Below are positions 28,191 through 36,724 of a stretch of DNA of 64,000 bases, in pieces. Both the position numbers and the translations under genes were made by a program. The notes beneath the pieces were generated by a model that was not told where the DNA came from, searched no databases, and saw only the letters and a list, made by a program, of their open reading frames with translations. Position 1 is the first letter of the stretch, and each line of letters begins with the position of its first letter. The stretch is from contig CALXZL010000005.1 in assembly GCA_944393215.1 (NCBI GenBank), positions 1 through 64,000 of the forward strand, given 5' to 3'. Source of the DNA: an uncultured Alphaproteobacteria bacterium (lineage in GTDB: Bacteria > Pseudomonadota > Alphaproteobacteria > RF32 > CAG-239).

Positions 28191-29579
28191 TTAGAAATTA
28201 ATTGAATTCGGGGTTCTTGGGAACGGAATTACGTCTCTGATGTTTCCGATACCGGTGATGAGCATCATCATTCTTTCAAAACCTAATCCGAATCCGGCAT
28301 GCGGAACCGAACCAAATTTACGAGAATCGAGATACCAAGAATAATCTTCTTCCTTCATTCCCATTTCATGAATTTTTTGTACCAAAACATCATAACGTTC
28401 TTCACGTTGTGATCCGCCTATCATCTCGCCGATACCCGGCACCAAAACATCCATCGCGGCAACGGTTCTGCCGTCATCATTCAAGCGCATATAGAAGGCT
28501 TTGATTTCTTTGGGATAATCTCTCACAATAACCGGACGTTTGAAGTGTTTTTCTGCCAAATATCTTTCATGCTCGGTTTGCATATCAATACCAAATTCCG
28601 GCTTATATTCAAAATTTTCACCTGATTTTTGCATAATCTCTATCGCTTCGGCATAAGTAATGCGGGCAAAGCCGTTGTTGATGATGTTTTCCAATTTGGC
28701 AATCAAACCCGGTTCGACAAACTTGTCAAACAACTCAATATCATCACGGCAATTTTCCAAAACGTGTTTAACACAGAATCTAACCATGTCTTCTGCCAAA
28801 TCCATATCATCATAAATGTCGGCGAATGCCATTTCCGGTTCAATCATCCAAAACTCTGCCGCATGGCGTGTGGTGTTGGAGTTTTCAGCTCTGAAAGTCG
28901 GACCGAAGGTATAAATATCTCCCAAGCCAAGAGCATACATCTCTCCGTTTAACTGTCCGGAAACGGTCAAATGCGCCTCTTTGCCGAAAAAGTCTTGACT
29001 GTAATCTACTTTGCCGTCTTTGGTTTTGGGCAAGTTTTCCATATCCAATGTGGTTACGCGGAACATTTCTCCGGCACCTTCACAGTCTGAACCGGTGATA
29101 ATCGGCGTGTGTACATAACGGAAACCTCTGTCATGGAAAAACTTATGTATAGCATAAGACAGCTCGGAACGAACGCGGAATGCGGCACCATATTTATTGG
29201 TACGCGGACGAAGATGCGCAATCGTTCTTAAATATTCATCCGTATGTTTTTTCTTTTGCAACGGATAATCATCAAGCGCAATGTCATAAATTTCTACCTC
29301 TTTTGCAACAATTTCAAATTTTTGGCTACCTCCCTGAGAAGGAACCAAGGCTCCTTTAACGGCTAATGATGAGCCGGTGCTCAATTTTTTGACATCATTG
29401 TAATTATTGAGGGTATTATTGGCAATTACTTGTATATTTTTGAGACATGAACCATCGTTGACTTCAATAAATGAAAAATCTTTTGAATCGCGGCGAGTTC
29501 TTACCCAGCCTTTGACCAACACTTCTTCCATCGGCGCTTCAGCCGTCATAAGTTTGGCTATTTTTGTTCTCTTTAACAT
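28191..29579 (-). CDS. asnS: asparaginyl-tRNA synthetase
   Basis: A 462-residue class IIb synthetase charging tRNA-Asn. The OB-fold anticodon domain (1-115) begins [25 protein letters not shown]. The catalytic domain has class II motif 2 ([24 protein letters not shown]) and motif 3 ([27 protein letters not shown]). AsnRS rather than AspRS is indicated by the length and the EGAGEMF and [11 protein letters not shown] sequences. Confidence 0.95.
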   Translation of the reverse strand: MLKRTKIAKLMTAEAPMEEVLVKGWVRTRRDSKDFSFIEVNDGSCLKNIQVIANNTLNNYNDVKKLSTGSSLAVKGALVPSQGGSQKFEIVAKEVEIYDIALDDYPLQKKKHTDEYLRTIAHLRPRTNKYGAAFRVRSELSYAIHKFFHDRGFRYVHTPIITGSDCEGAGEMFRVTTLDMENLPKTKDGKVDYSQDFFGKEAHLTVSGQLNGEMYALGLGDIYTFGPTFRAENSNTTRHAAEFWMIEPEMAFADIYDDMDLAEDMVRFCVKHVLENCRDDIELFDKFVEPGLIAKLENIINNGFARITYAEAIEIMQKSGENFEYKPEFGIDMQTEHERYLAEKHFKRPVIVRDYPKEIKAFYMRLNDDGRTVAAMDVLVPGIGEMIGGSQREERYDVLVQKIHEMGMKEEDYSWYLDSRKFGSVPHAGFGLGFERMMMLITGIGNIRDVIPFPRTPNSINF

Positions 29580-29738
29580 TTTTTATTCCTTATTATTTTC
29601 CTCAATTTTTTACAATTTAAAACTTTTTTGCTTTTTAAAGCGTTTAGAATATATATCACTTGATTTTATTTGTCTAGCATTGACAATTCTTATTTGGGGT
29701 ATAAAATCAAAATAATTTAATTTTAAAGGAGTTTATCT

Positions 29739-30194
29739 ATGAAAAAATTTGCTTTGTTAGCTTTGTTGCCTCTGGCTTTATCTATCAATGCCTGTACCTC
29801 AAATATCGGGGCTAATGATTATTCCACCTCCGGCGTGCGTCAAGTCGGTCGTGCCATGGGCTGCACAGTTTTGAGTGTACGTCAGGTTGTGGTCAGAAGT
29901 GATAATAATGTCGGCATGATTGCCGGCGCCGGTGCCGGAGGTTTAGCCGGTTCTATGGTCGGCGGTAATGATACCACCAAAATTTTGGGCGCCTTAGGCG
30001 GTGCCGTCGTCGGCGGTATTGCCGGTGATGCCGCTCAGAGCGGTCTTTCAAAACAGGAAGGTTATGAATATGTGGTCAAAACCGATAACGGCAATGTTAT
30101 GACCGTTACGCAAGGTAATGATGTTTTGATGACTCCGGGTGAAAAATGCTACTTGCTTTACGGCAAAGAATCTCGCGTTATTCCGGCGCAATAA
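29739..30194 (+). CDS. SlyB-like glycine-zipper outer-membrane lipoprotein
   Basis: A 151-residue lipoprotein. The signal peptide ends at a lipobox, LSINAC, so Cys19 would be acylated. Residues about 60-100 form a glycine zipper (GMIAGAGAGGLAGSMVGG...ILGALGGAVVGGIAGDAAQ), as in SlyB/Pcp/17-kDa surface antigens, which line or brace the outer membrane. A short C-terminal beta domain follows. AAGGAG lies before the ATG. A terminator at 30210 follows. Confidence 0.85.
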   Translation: MKKFALLALLPLALSINACTSNIGANDYSTSGVRQVGRAMGCTVLSVRQVVVRSDNNVGMIAGAGAGGLAGSMVGGNDTTKILGALGGAVVGGIAGDAAQSGLSKQEGYEYVVKTDNGNVMTVTQGNDVLMTPGEKCYLLYGKESRVIPAQ

Positions 30195-30209
30195 TCTAAT
30201 TTCTTCTTT

Positions 30210-30246
30210 GCAAAAAAAGCGGCTTCTTACAGCCGCTTTTTTTTAT
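30210..30246. terminator. bidirectional terminator
   Basis: AAAGCGGCT/AGCCGCTTT hairpin with eight T on the plus side and seven A before it; serves the convergent slyB-like and hsp20 genes. Confidence 0.85.
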
Positions 30247-30259
30247 TTTCTAATTACTC

Positions 30260-30751
30260 TTATTTTCTATTGATATTGATTTTTTTCTTCTTACCTTGCT
30301 CATTTTGCGATTTGGGGAAAATGACTTTCAACACACCGTCTTTATATTCGGCATCGGCATCATCAAACTTCAAATCCCACGGCAGCGGAATCGTGCGGCT
30401 AAATGAACCGTAAGAGAATTCGGAAAAATAGCTTCCCTTTTTGTTTTCCTTCTTTTCTTGTTTTTTCTCGCCGCTGATGGTCAAATAGCCATCGGAAGAG
30501 ACTTCCAAATCAATGCTGTTTTCAGGAATCCCCGGTAACTCTGCCGAAACAACAACATTATTCTCATTTTCTTCAACTTCTACTTTGGGGTTCATTTGGC
30601 GAGAGACACTATTCAAATCACGATTGATATCTCTCGGGAAATCTAACAATCCACCAAAAAAGTTGTTTACCAAATCGCTCAAATCATTGTGATAGCCATA
30701 ACGCATCGGAGTATTATGACTGTTTTCTTTTTTGTTCATTAAATCAGACAT
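30260..30751 (-). CDS. small heat-shock protein Hsp20
   Basis: A 163-residue alpha-crystallin-domain chaperone that holds unfolding proteins for ClpB/DnaK. The domain runs from about residue 48 (NPKVEVEENENNVVVSAELPG) to 145, including LTISGEK and the A-x-Y-K-D-G-V-L-K-V motif, and the C-terminal tail is Lys-rich (KKKKININRK). Class A bacterial length. AGGAG precedes the ATG, and an RpoH-type promoter lies 45-75 bases upstream. Confidence 0.93.
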   Translation of the reverse strand: MSDLMNKKENSHNTPMRYGYHNDLSDLVNNFFGGLLDFPRDINRDLNSVSRQMNPKVEVEENENNVVVSAELPGIPENSIDLEVSSDGYLTISGEKKQEKKENKKGSYFSEFSYGSFSRTIPLPWDLKFDDADAEYKDGVLKVIFPKSQNEQGKKKKININRK

Positions 30752-30796
30752 TGTATATCTCCTAAAATTTGTTCTTGTTTTTAACTTTCTAATATT

Positions 30797-30826
30797 GATA
30801 TAAGAAACGATTTTATCCGATGCAAG
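30797..30826 (-). promoter_or_regulatory. sigma-32-type promoter of hsp20
   Basis: On the minus strand CTTGCA (30821-30826), 16 bases, then CTTATATC (30797-30804), seven of eight matches to the alphaproteobacterial RpoH -10 CYTATNTT. Confidence 0.7.
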
Positions 30827-30854
30827 AGTTTGTAAAAAATTTTTTTATCTCTCT

Positions 30855-31271
30855 TTATTCTTCCTTCAGTTGGTGATTTTTAAGAAAATTTTGATTGGAC
30901 AGCAAAAGATTTTCCGGCAAATTATCAATATCAAACCACTGCCATTTTGCACATTTATCGGGCTCCATAATTTGCGGATCTCCCTTAAAATCTTGGCAGA
31001 AAAAATGCAGTGTGATGTATTGCTTGCCGCTTTCTTTATAAAAATCGTTCGTCACTCCGCGCAACCGTATTTTTTGTTCATCTATATCCAAGCCCGTTTC
31101 TTCTTTAACTTCTCGCCGCGCCGCTTGCTCGTTTGTTTCTCCATATTCCATATGCCCTCCCGGCGGACACCATGTGCCTTGACCGTGCTGACTTTTTCTC
31201 AAACCCAACAAAACCTGCTTTTGAGGATTGAAAATATAAACACCGACACCGACACGAATTGTTTGTTCCAT
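30855..31271 (-). CDS. NUDIX hydrolase
   Basis: A 138-residue cytoplasmic pyrophosphatase with an intact Nudix box: GGHMEYGETNEQAARREVKEETGL (G-x5-E-x7-R-E-x-x-E-E-x-G). WCPPGGH and GLRKSQHGQGTW resemble the nucleotide-triphosphate (MutT/ADPR) types; the substrate is not determined. Start 31271 (MEQTIRVGV) is 12 bases after the flavodoxin stop with GGGA upstream; a GTG at 31301 would overlap the flavodoxin gene. Confidence 0.88.
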   Translation of the reverse strand: MEQTIRVGVGVYIFNPQKQVLLGLRKSQHGQGTWCPPGGHMEYGETNEQAARREVKEETGLDIDEQKIRLRGVTNDFYKESGKQYITLHFFCQDFKGDPQIMEPDKCAKWQWFDIDNLPENLLLSNQNFLKNHQLKEE

Positions 31272-31282
31272 TGCCTTTTTCC

Positions 31283-31900
31283 CTATAAAGAATTTAGCCA
31301 CGCTGCAATTTTGTTATCAACTGCGCTATTATATTTTTCCGGCATGTTGTTAAAGGAAGCGCTTTTTTGTATTTTGGCGTTTTTTGCCATTTTTGCAAAA
31401 TCTTCAAAATAAGTACCATAATTGCTTCCTTGAGTTGAAAAAGGAACGACCTTTTTCCCCGCAAAATTTGCCTGTTGCAAAAAGCTATACATCGGGGTGG
31501 ACATTGTATACCACCATACCGGTCCGCCGACAAAAATGGTATCATATTTTGAAAAATCGGGCATTGCTCCGCTCAATTCGGGATATTTTTTCTCAGATAA
31601 TTGTCTTTTTAAGGTTAAATAAAACCATGGCGTGGTCTTAATTTTTTCTTTTGTTTTTATTTCATAAATATCCCCGCCGAGATTCTTTTGAATCCGCTCG
31701 GCAATATCTTTGGTATGATTGCTTAATGAATAATATACTATTAATGTTTTGCCTGCTAAGGGCTTTGCCGAGATTGTTTTTCCTTCATATTGAGCCATTT
31801 CTTTAGCATTTCTTTGTGCCACACGATATAAGTGCCAACCTCCGATTGCGGCTCCGATAACCGCAATGAGGATGATGATATAAAAAATTGTCTTCAGCAT
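31283..31900 (-). CDS. membrane-anchored flavodoxin
   Basis: A 205-residue protein: an N-terminal membrane helix (LKTIFYIIILIAVIGAAIGG), then a flavodoxin domain from about residue 42 with the phosphate loop YYSLSNHTKDIAERI (T/S-x-T-G-N-T-like), VGGPVWWYTMSTPMYSFL and VPFSTQGSNYGTYFEDF. This is the long YwqN/flavodoxin_4-like type in which FMN is bound. Start 31900 is set by GGAG; the NUDIX gene follows in the same unit. Confidence 0.85.
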   Translation of the reverse strand: MLKTIFYIIILIAVIGAAIGGWHLYRVAQRNAKEMAQYEGKTISAKPLAGKTLIVYYSLSNHTKDIAERIQKNLGGDIYEIKTKEKIKTTPWFYLTLKRQLSEKKYPELSGAMPDFSKYDTIFVGGPVWWYTMSTPMYSFLQQANFAGKKVVPFSTQGSNYGTYFEDFAKMAKNAKIQKSASFNNMPEKYNSAVDNKIAAWLNSL

Positions 31901-32268
31901 ATTATTCTCCTTCAAAAACATAGTTAGAAGAATATACTTTTCCTAACCAAATTGCAAGAAGCAAAAAAAAAATAGCACATCGAAAAAAAACACAAGCATA
32001 ACGAAGCAAACAAATGTTACCATAATTATATTCTGTCAATAGACGAAAAAACATATGTCATGGTAAAATCGATATAAGTATACCCAGAATTAAATTTTTC
32101 AACATTATCTAAAATTTTTGTGAACTTAAAACCTTTCGTCACCATAAAATTGTTTTATAGCCGAACATAAAGATAAAGGGATGCTCTTATCTTTTTCATG
32201 GTTTATTTTTTGTTTCAGCGCTATGAATTTCTTCTAACAAAGCTCCGTTAAAAGAGTGTGTTTTGAAC
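31901..32268 (-). other. intergenic region at accessory-region boundary
   Basis: No supported gene. A 39-codon open frame on the minus strand (about 32026-32145, MVTKGFKFTK...SSIDRI) has a gene-like composition but no ribosome site and may be a remnant. The very low GC and A runs mark the edge of the accessory region. Confidence 0.3.
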
Positions 32269-33121
32269 CTATTGTTTAGGATTCAAATTGTAGAATTTCC
32301 ATTTGCCGCTCCTACTTTGAATATGCAATAAATATTCCGCCTCAGACCATTTCTTTTCTGGAAAAATCCAAGTTTATATGCGGATTTCTGATTTTGTCTG
32401 CCAGATTTAAGCTTTTTCCTTCATAATGCATATCTTGAACCAAAGCCGATTGTTTGACTTTGCGAAAATCATTAACACAAAAGTTTTCTGTTATTGCGCC
32501 TTGCTTTTGCAAATCAAAAATCTTTTCTGCCATTTCACACAAATCAGCATTTCCTTTTAGTAAATCAGGCTCTCTCGTTAAGGCAAAATCAAGAAAATAC
32601 ATATCATAAGTTAACTTTCCCATATCTGAAGCACTATCTTTTAATCCATATCCCAGCATTTTAACAATCGGACTTTTATTATCCATATTCTTTGCAAACT
32701 CTATATTTGTAGCTTTTACTTGATTGACAGCTATTCGTTTTTTTTGTTCTTCTGTTGGGTTTATAAGTGAATATTTAGATTTAAGATTAAACTTTTTTAT
32801 TGTCTTATTTTCTATCTTCTGAGCTTCTTCTTCGGTGCAGGCTCCGTTATTTTCAAAATATGCTTTAATCTCTTCATTAAAATATTCACAAGCCTCTTCC
32901 AATTCCGGATACATCCCATAAATTATGGCTTCGTGATGTTCACTATAGTGTCGATTAGCTCCTTCTGCTTGTTCTTTAAGCTGATTATACCAAGGATTAA
33001 CCTCCTTAAAAGCCTGTCTACCACTAGCTAAATAAAACAAAATTTCCGTAGGGCATGGATTTTCATCCATTTGCCCTTTTTGTTTAATTTTTCCGCGCAA
33101 TTTTTCTATTTTATTTTTCAT
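32269..33121 (-). pseudogene. unknown accessory protein, 3' end frameshifted
   Basis: The main frame (32342-33121, 259 residues, MKNKIEKLRGKIKQ...) is a soluble Lys/Glu-rich protein of no family I recognise. It stops at TGA after FSRKEMV, but one base out of frame the sequence goes on with WSEAEYLLHIQSRSGK and ends NPKQ-TAG at 32269-32271, which looks like the original C-terminus. A slip in the AAAAGAAATGG stretch would explain it. The start at 33121 is chosen because a clear promoter overlaps the upstream in-frame codons. Possibly an effector or immunity gene by context. Confidence 0.5.
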
Positions 33122-33152
33122 ATCACATCTCATAATAACAAAAGCTATTATT

Positions 33153-33182
33153 AGTATAGCATATTTCACCAAAACATGTCAA
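33153..33182 (-). promoter_or_regulatory. sigma-70 promoter
   Basis: Minus strand TTGACA (33177-33182), 18-base spacer, TATACT (33153-33158), placed about 30 bases before ATG 33121. It excludes the longer start at 33172. Confidence 0.7.
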
Positions 33183-33231
33183 AAAATAAGGTAAAGAGAT
33201 TATCTTTCTTTATGCTTATTAAAAAAATATG

Positions 33232-33262
33232 AGTTTGATTTTTTTCATAATTGCACCTTCGG
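33232..33262 (-). pseudogene. fragment of the MKKIKL immunity-like gene
   Basis: The minus strand reads CCGAAGGTGCAATT then ATG and six codons giving MKKIKL, identical to the ribosome site and start of the three genes at 37.0-38.3 kb, then degenerates into a T run with a stop. It begins right at the stop codon of the gene at 33263. Confidence 0.7.
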
Positions 33263-33658
33263 TTAAAGCGGAATACATTTTTGAACTTTATTCCAACTCA
33301 AGCAATCATTTCTGCATATGTGTTGGTCATAGTCCCATACCAAGCCATTATCAAGACAAGAATCCAATTGATGTGCTCGCTTGATATTCGCATTAAATAA
33401 AAACATTTGAAGAAAAGCTAAAAAAATGAGCATTACAAAAATATAATGTTTTTGTTTATATCTATTAAACACCCAAAAAATTAGTCCCCAACACAATGTT
33501 GTGATGATTGCCACGTAAGGAATATGCGCCATTGATGCTTCTTCATTTTCCGTAATATAAGCTTCATAAATCAGAAACAAAACTATTGGCGTAATCAAAA
33601 TTCCTTTAACAATTATATGCATTGCTTTAAGAAATAACTCTTTGGTTTGTTTTTTCAT
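33263..33658 (-). CDS. small membrane protein, possible immunity protein
   Basis: A 131-residue protein with three membrane segments (about 13-31, 46-68, 75-92) and a Cys-containing tail (SCLDNGLVWDYDQHICRNDC...). No family recognised. It directly follows the Rhs-tip-like toxin gene at 33708 with a 49-base gap, the normal toxin-immunity order, so an immunity role is plausible but rests on position only. GGAGA precedes the ATG. Confidence 0.5.
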   Translation of the reverse strand: MKKQTKELFLKAMHIIVKGILITPIVLFLIYEAYITENEEASMAHIPYVAIITTLCWGLIFWVFNRYKQKHYIFVMLIFLAFLQMFLFNANIKRAHQLDSCLDNGLVWDYDQHICRNDCLSWNKVQKCIPL

Positions 33659-33707
33659 ATATGTTTCTCCTTAAAGTTATTCTATGAGCAATATTTATAT
33701 TTGCAAG

Positions 33708-34218
33708 TTATTTGTAGTAATCGCGTGGCTTGCGAGAGCAACTTTCTAAAAGATTTTTTCCCGATTTTGCTCCCTGCCAACCTCTACGATTTGCTTCCCA
33801 ATCATCTGATGATGCTTGAATTCCATCTTTCATTACTCCATACGGAAATTCTCGTGCTGTACTTAAAGTTTTTGCAACAAATTCTCCCCATTTTCCTCTT
33901 TTAGCGGCTTCATAATTTGCTTTACAATGAAAAAATTTATCATTTCCTATAGTGGCATCTTCTTCCATCTCTTTTTTATTTTGCACAAAGTCATAAAATG
34001 GAGCTAATAACCCTGTTCTTGTTTTTCCTGGATAATTAGATTTATTTTTCTGCATATATTCATTGAGATGAGCCTCTATCTTTTTTCCCCAATTTTCAGA
34101 AATATTTGATTTTTTTGTTCTATATGTTTCTAAATAATCCTTTTTACTATTTTCAATATTATCAATAGAAAATTTTTTAGAAGGATCTTCTTGTATAATA
34201 TCTTATTAAATTACTCAT
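33708..34218 (-). pseudogene. Rhs-tip-like toxin domain, frameshifted near start
   Basis: From 34055 down the frame encodes 115 residues; with in-frame codons upstream about 165. The core GNDKFFHCKANYEAAKRGKWGEF...REFPYGVMKDG...DDWEANRRGWQGA resembles the 'DKYFHCxANxxAxxxGxxGE' module at the C-termini of Rhs-type toxins. AGGA and ATG at 34218 start MSNLIR, but that frame hits TAA after 13 codons, while the coding frame continues one base over (IQEDPSKKFSIDNIE...), so a frameshift near codon 6 is likely. No Rhs core is attached; it is an orphan tip. Confidence 0.5.
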
Positions 34219-34221
34219 TTC

Positions 34222-34410
34222 TTTTTCCTTATTCTTTGTTAATTTTAGATACAAAAAAACCGTTGATTTTCATCAACGGTTTTTAGACGCACTTTTCCCA
34301 AGTGACATTTTGTCTTTTATCATATTTTCTATTTAAAGTAAAGGAAAAAATTCCTATCTTGTGGGTAATTATGTTTTATGTTATTTAAGATGTTATAAAG
34401 AGCTTGCAGA
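34222..34410. repeat. 189-bp toxin leader repeat, copy 1
   Basis: Matches 38661-38849 at about 184 of 189 positions in the same orientation. Both copies lie directly upstream of a toxin-like gene on the minus strand and contain the ribosome site, an intrinsic terminator-like hairpin (ACCGTTGA/TCAACGGT) just before it, and an 11-codon frame MSLGKSASKNR that ends inside the hairpin. Confidence 0.85.
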
Positions 34411-34723
34411 CTGACAATCTGCGATTGTCTTTGCTTAGTTTGCTTTGGCATCTAAGCTTGCCGCGGGTGCTGTCGCAACCCTTGCGCGCTAAGATGTTAC
34501 AAAGAGCTTGCAGACTGACAATCTGCGATTGTCTTTGCTTAGTTCGCTTTGGCATCTAAGCTTGCTGCGGGTGCTGTCGCAACCCTTGCGCGCTAAGATG
34601 TTACAAAGAGCTTGCAGACTGACAATCTGCGATTGTCTTTGCTTAGTTCGCTTTGGCATCTAAGCTTGCTGCGGGTGCTGTCGCAACCCTTGCGCGCTAA
34701 GATGTTACAAAGAGCTTGCAGAC
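34387..34723. repeat. three tandem 104-bp repeats plus partial fourth
   Basis: Units at 34387-34490, 34491-34594 and 34595-34698 are nearly identical (three or so changes in unit 1); a fourth starts at 34699 and breaks off after 25 bases. Each contains the palindrome GACAATC-TGC-GATTGTC and ends TTGCGCGCT. The broken fourth unit carries a different hairpin in the same place (AAAAATGCAAAA/TTTTGCATTTTT). Confidence 0.9.
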
Positions 34724-34796
34724 AAAAATGCAAAACCTTTTGCATTTTTGCTTAGCGCTTCCTTTCGGGTTCGCCCCCCTGTCGGGATTATTATCA

Positions 34797-34842
34797 ATAC
34801 AAAAAAGGTCTCCATAACGGAGACCTTTTTTGTATTGGTGAT
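34797..34842. terminator. terminator hairpin with ATCACCA junction
   Basis: ATACAAAAAAGGTCTCC/GGAGACCTTTTTTGTAT is a long symmetrical hairpin directly beside TTGGTGAT (34835-34842), the complement of ATCACCAA. Confidence 0.75.
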
Positions 34843-35007
34843 AGTTTCGCAACGAATTTCGAACTTTTACTTTCTCCTGAGTATTATCTAGCAACAATGC
34901 GTTTATATGAAGAAATTAAAAGAAATAATCTTATATCTCTGCAATTATCGCAAACATTTGATAATGACATTTCATTAAATGAGGCAAAACATTATCATTC
35001 TCCCCCC
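34843..35007 (+). pseudogene. coding-like fragment
   Basis: A plus-strand open frame without its own start reads ATNFELLLSPEYYLATMR, LYEEIKRNNLISLQLSQ and so on for about 55 residues before running into the oppositely oriented gene at 35008. Its composition is gene-like and it begins right at the ATCACCA junction, so it is probably the tail of a gene cut by recombination. No family recognised. Confidence 0.3.
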
Positions 35008-35793
35008 TTAAAAATTACAAATTTCCCCATCATTAGGAATAATGACCTGATTTACTAAATCGTTTTTTTGAACAAAATCTTTAACTTTCTTACGGTCAAC
35101 CAAAGCATGAGGAACAGCGTCCAAATGCGTCACAATGATTTTAGCTTCAGGAGCGGCTTGGCAAACCTGTAAAATATCGTCAAGCCCCATGATGATGGAA
35201 CCACTGTCGGCAAACTGGGCATCCGCGCCGTTAACTGCAATGATTTTCGGATGATATTTATTTATCGCCACCTCTACTTTTTCATACCAGATAGTATCGC
35301 CGACCAGATAAAACGTCTGTTCATTATCGGCTTCAAAAACAACGCCGCTGGCAGTTTCTCTCAGATTTCCGGCATCATAATATTTCTGTGTTGTTTCGGG
35401 ATGTCCGTGCAAACAATCAATGCGGTACATGGTAATATATCCAAATTTTGTACCACTATAGTTCAAAACTCTCACATCTTCAAAACCATATTGCCGAACA
35501 ACTGTCGCATCGGTTTCATCCTGCACAAACAACGGAATGTTCTTTGGCAGCACTTTAACGGCAAATTCATCAAGATGATCCGGGTGCAGATGAGTAACAA
35601 TGATGGCATCAATTCCGGCAATTATTTCTTCAATACCCATCGGTAAATTGACTATCGGCCATCTTTTGTCTGGGAACGGACCGGCTTCCAATGGTGGATA
35701 TTCATCTTTGGCGGCAAAAAACGGATCAACAAGAAAAATACTGTTTCCATAAGTAATTTTGACTGTGGCTCCACGAATTTGCTGAAATTCCAT
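35008..35793 (-). CDS. metallo-beta-lactamase fold hydrolase (UlaG-like)
   Basis: A 261-residue soluble protein with the metal motif VTHLHPDHLDEF (H-x-H-x-D-H) near residue 60 and further ligands in the downstream strands (YLVGDTIWYEK, IVTHLDAVPH). It resembles the UlaG/YtnP-type MBL-fold enzymes; the substrate is unknown. Start 35793 follows AAGGA and gives the usual N-terminus (MEFQQIRGATVKITYG); a longer open frame would run back into the csoR-like gene. Third gene of a metal-responsive operon. Confidence 0.8.
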   Translation of the reverse strand: MEFQQIRGATVKITYGNSIFLVDPFFAAKDEYPPLEAGPFPDKRWPIVNLPMGIEEIIAGIDAIIVTHLHPDHLDEFAVKVLPKNIPLFVQDETDATVVRQYGFEDVRVLNYSGTKFGYITMYRIDCLHGHPETTQKYYDAGNLRETASGVVFEADNEQTFYLVGDTIWYEKVEVAINKYHPKIIAVNGADAQFADSGSIIMGLDDILQVCQAAPEAKIIVTHLDAVPHALVDRKKVKDFVQKNDLVNQVIIPNDGEICNF

Positions 35794-35809
35794 TGTAAAT
35801 TCCTTTCTG

Positions 35810-36085
35810 TTAATCGTTAAACTTATCAAACAGCATTTTGAGTTCGGCAATTTTTTTGTCTTTGTCTTCTGTTGAGGCAAAAGATTGAGCCACACAGTTT
35901 TGCAAATGCTTTTGCAAAATGTTGGATTCAACGGCTTTGACGGCAGCTCGTACCGCACGTAATTGACTTATAATGTCCGTACAATAGCGTCCTTCTTCTA
36001 TCATTTTTTTAATCCCTTCGATTTGTCCGCTGATGCGGTTTAATCGCGGCATATTTTCCATATGGCTCAAATGTGGTTCCGACAT
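35810..36085 (-). CDS. CsoR-family metal-sensing repressor
   Basis: A 91-residue all-helical DUF156 repressor. The ligand set is Cys35, His60 and Cys64 (RYCTDII, ILQKHLQNCV), the Cys-His-Cys arrangement of copper sensors; RcnR and FrmR differ at the first or last position. RLNRISGQIEGIKKMIEEGRYC and LRAVRAAV are typical. It sits between the Cys-rich protein and the MBL hydrolase, and a matching operator overlaps the operon promoter, so it probably represses this operon and itself. Confidence 0.85.
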   Translation of the reverse strand: MSEPHLSHMENMPRLNRISGQIEGIKKMIEEGRYCTDIISQLRAVRAAVKAVESNILQKHLQNCVAQSFASTEDKDKKIAELKMLFDKFND

Positions 36086-36180
36086 TTTTTCCTCTTAAAA
36101 AAGTTAATTACCACCCCATAATACTGTTTTTAATTTAAAATGTACAGCCGGAACATACATATTGCCCCGGCTGAGTACAA

Positions 36181-36702
36181 CTATTTAAGCGGCAAATTGG
36201 TTACGCCTAATTGTTTGAAAATATCATAACGGTCATATTTTGCGCGTTTTTCTACAATTTTACCGTTTTTGACCTTTAACATACACATAAAATCCATATA
36301 AAGCTTTTTGCTTTTGACCGGAACGCCATGCCAGTTGTCTTGTTGCAACTCTCCTTCAAAGGTGAGATAAACGGCAACTCTATCTTCATCGGCAAGCATA
36401 AATTGGTTTGTCATCTTAAAATCGCCGAACGGATCCATATTGCTGCGTTCCAAATCAATAAATGCCTGAACACCCTCAAGTTTGGTATGAACTTCGGGAT
36501 AATAAACAAAATCATCACTGCACAAGGTGGCGGCTTCATCATAGCGGCGTGCCGCAATCAACTCATAAAATTTGCGAACAAGCTCTTTATTTTTACGCAC
36601 GTAGCAAGTGCACTCCGGGCAACATTTGTTTTCTTCCGTGCATTGGCAATTTTCGCCACAATGGCAGCCAGATGAACAGCAGCAGTTTTTATTATCTTCC
36701 AT
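36181..36702 (-). CDS. Cys-rich metal-binding domain fused to SnoaL/NTF2-like domain
   Basis: A 173-residue protein. The first 33 residues contain 11 cysteines (CCC, CHC, CQC, CC, CTC patterns), like a metallothionein. From about residue 37 comes an NTF2/SnoaL-like fold (LVRKFYELIAARRYDEAATLCSDDFVYY...KLYMDFMCMLKVKNGKIVEKRAKYD). GGAG precedes the ATG. First gene of the operon with the CsoR-like repressor and MBL hydrolase. I infer metal buffering or metal-linked detoxification. Confidence 0.7.
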   Translation of the reverse strand: MEDNKNCCCSSGCHCGENCQCTEENKCCPECTCYVRKNKELVRKFYELIAARRYDEAATLCSDDFVYYPEVHTKLEGVQAFIDLERSNMDPFGDFKMTNQFMLADEDRVAVYLTFEGELQQDNWHGVPVKSKKLYMDFMCMLKVKNGKIVEKRAKYDRYDIFKQLGVTNLPLK

Positions 36703-36724
36703 TTATTTTCTCCTTAAACAATTA

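Noticed and set aside
34387-34698. CRISPR array
   Set aside because: Units are 104 bp, identical throughout with no variable spacers, and no cas genes are near.
34697-34897. 66-codon minus-strand frame
   Set aside because: Lies wholly in repeats and a terminator; no ribosome site.
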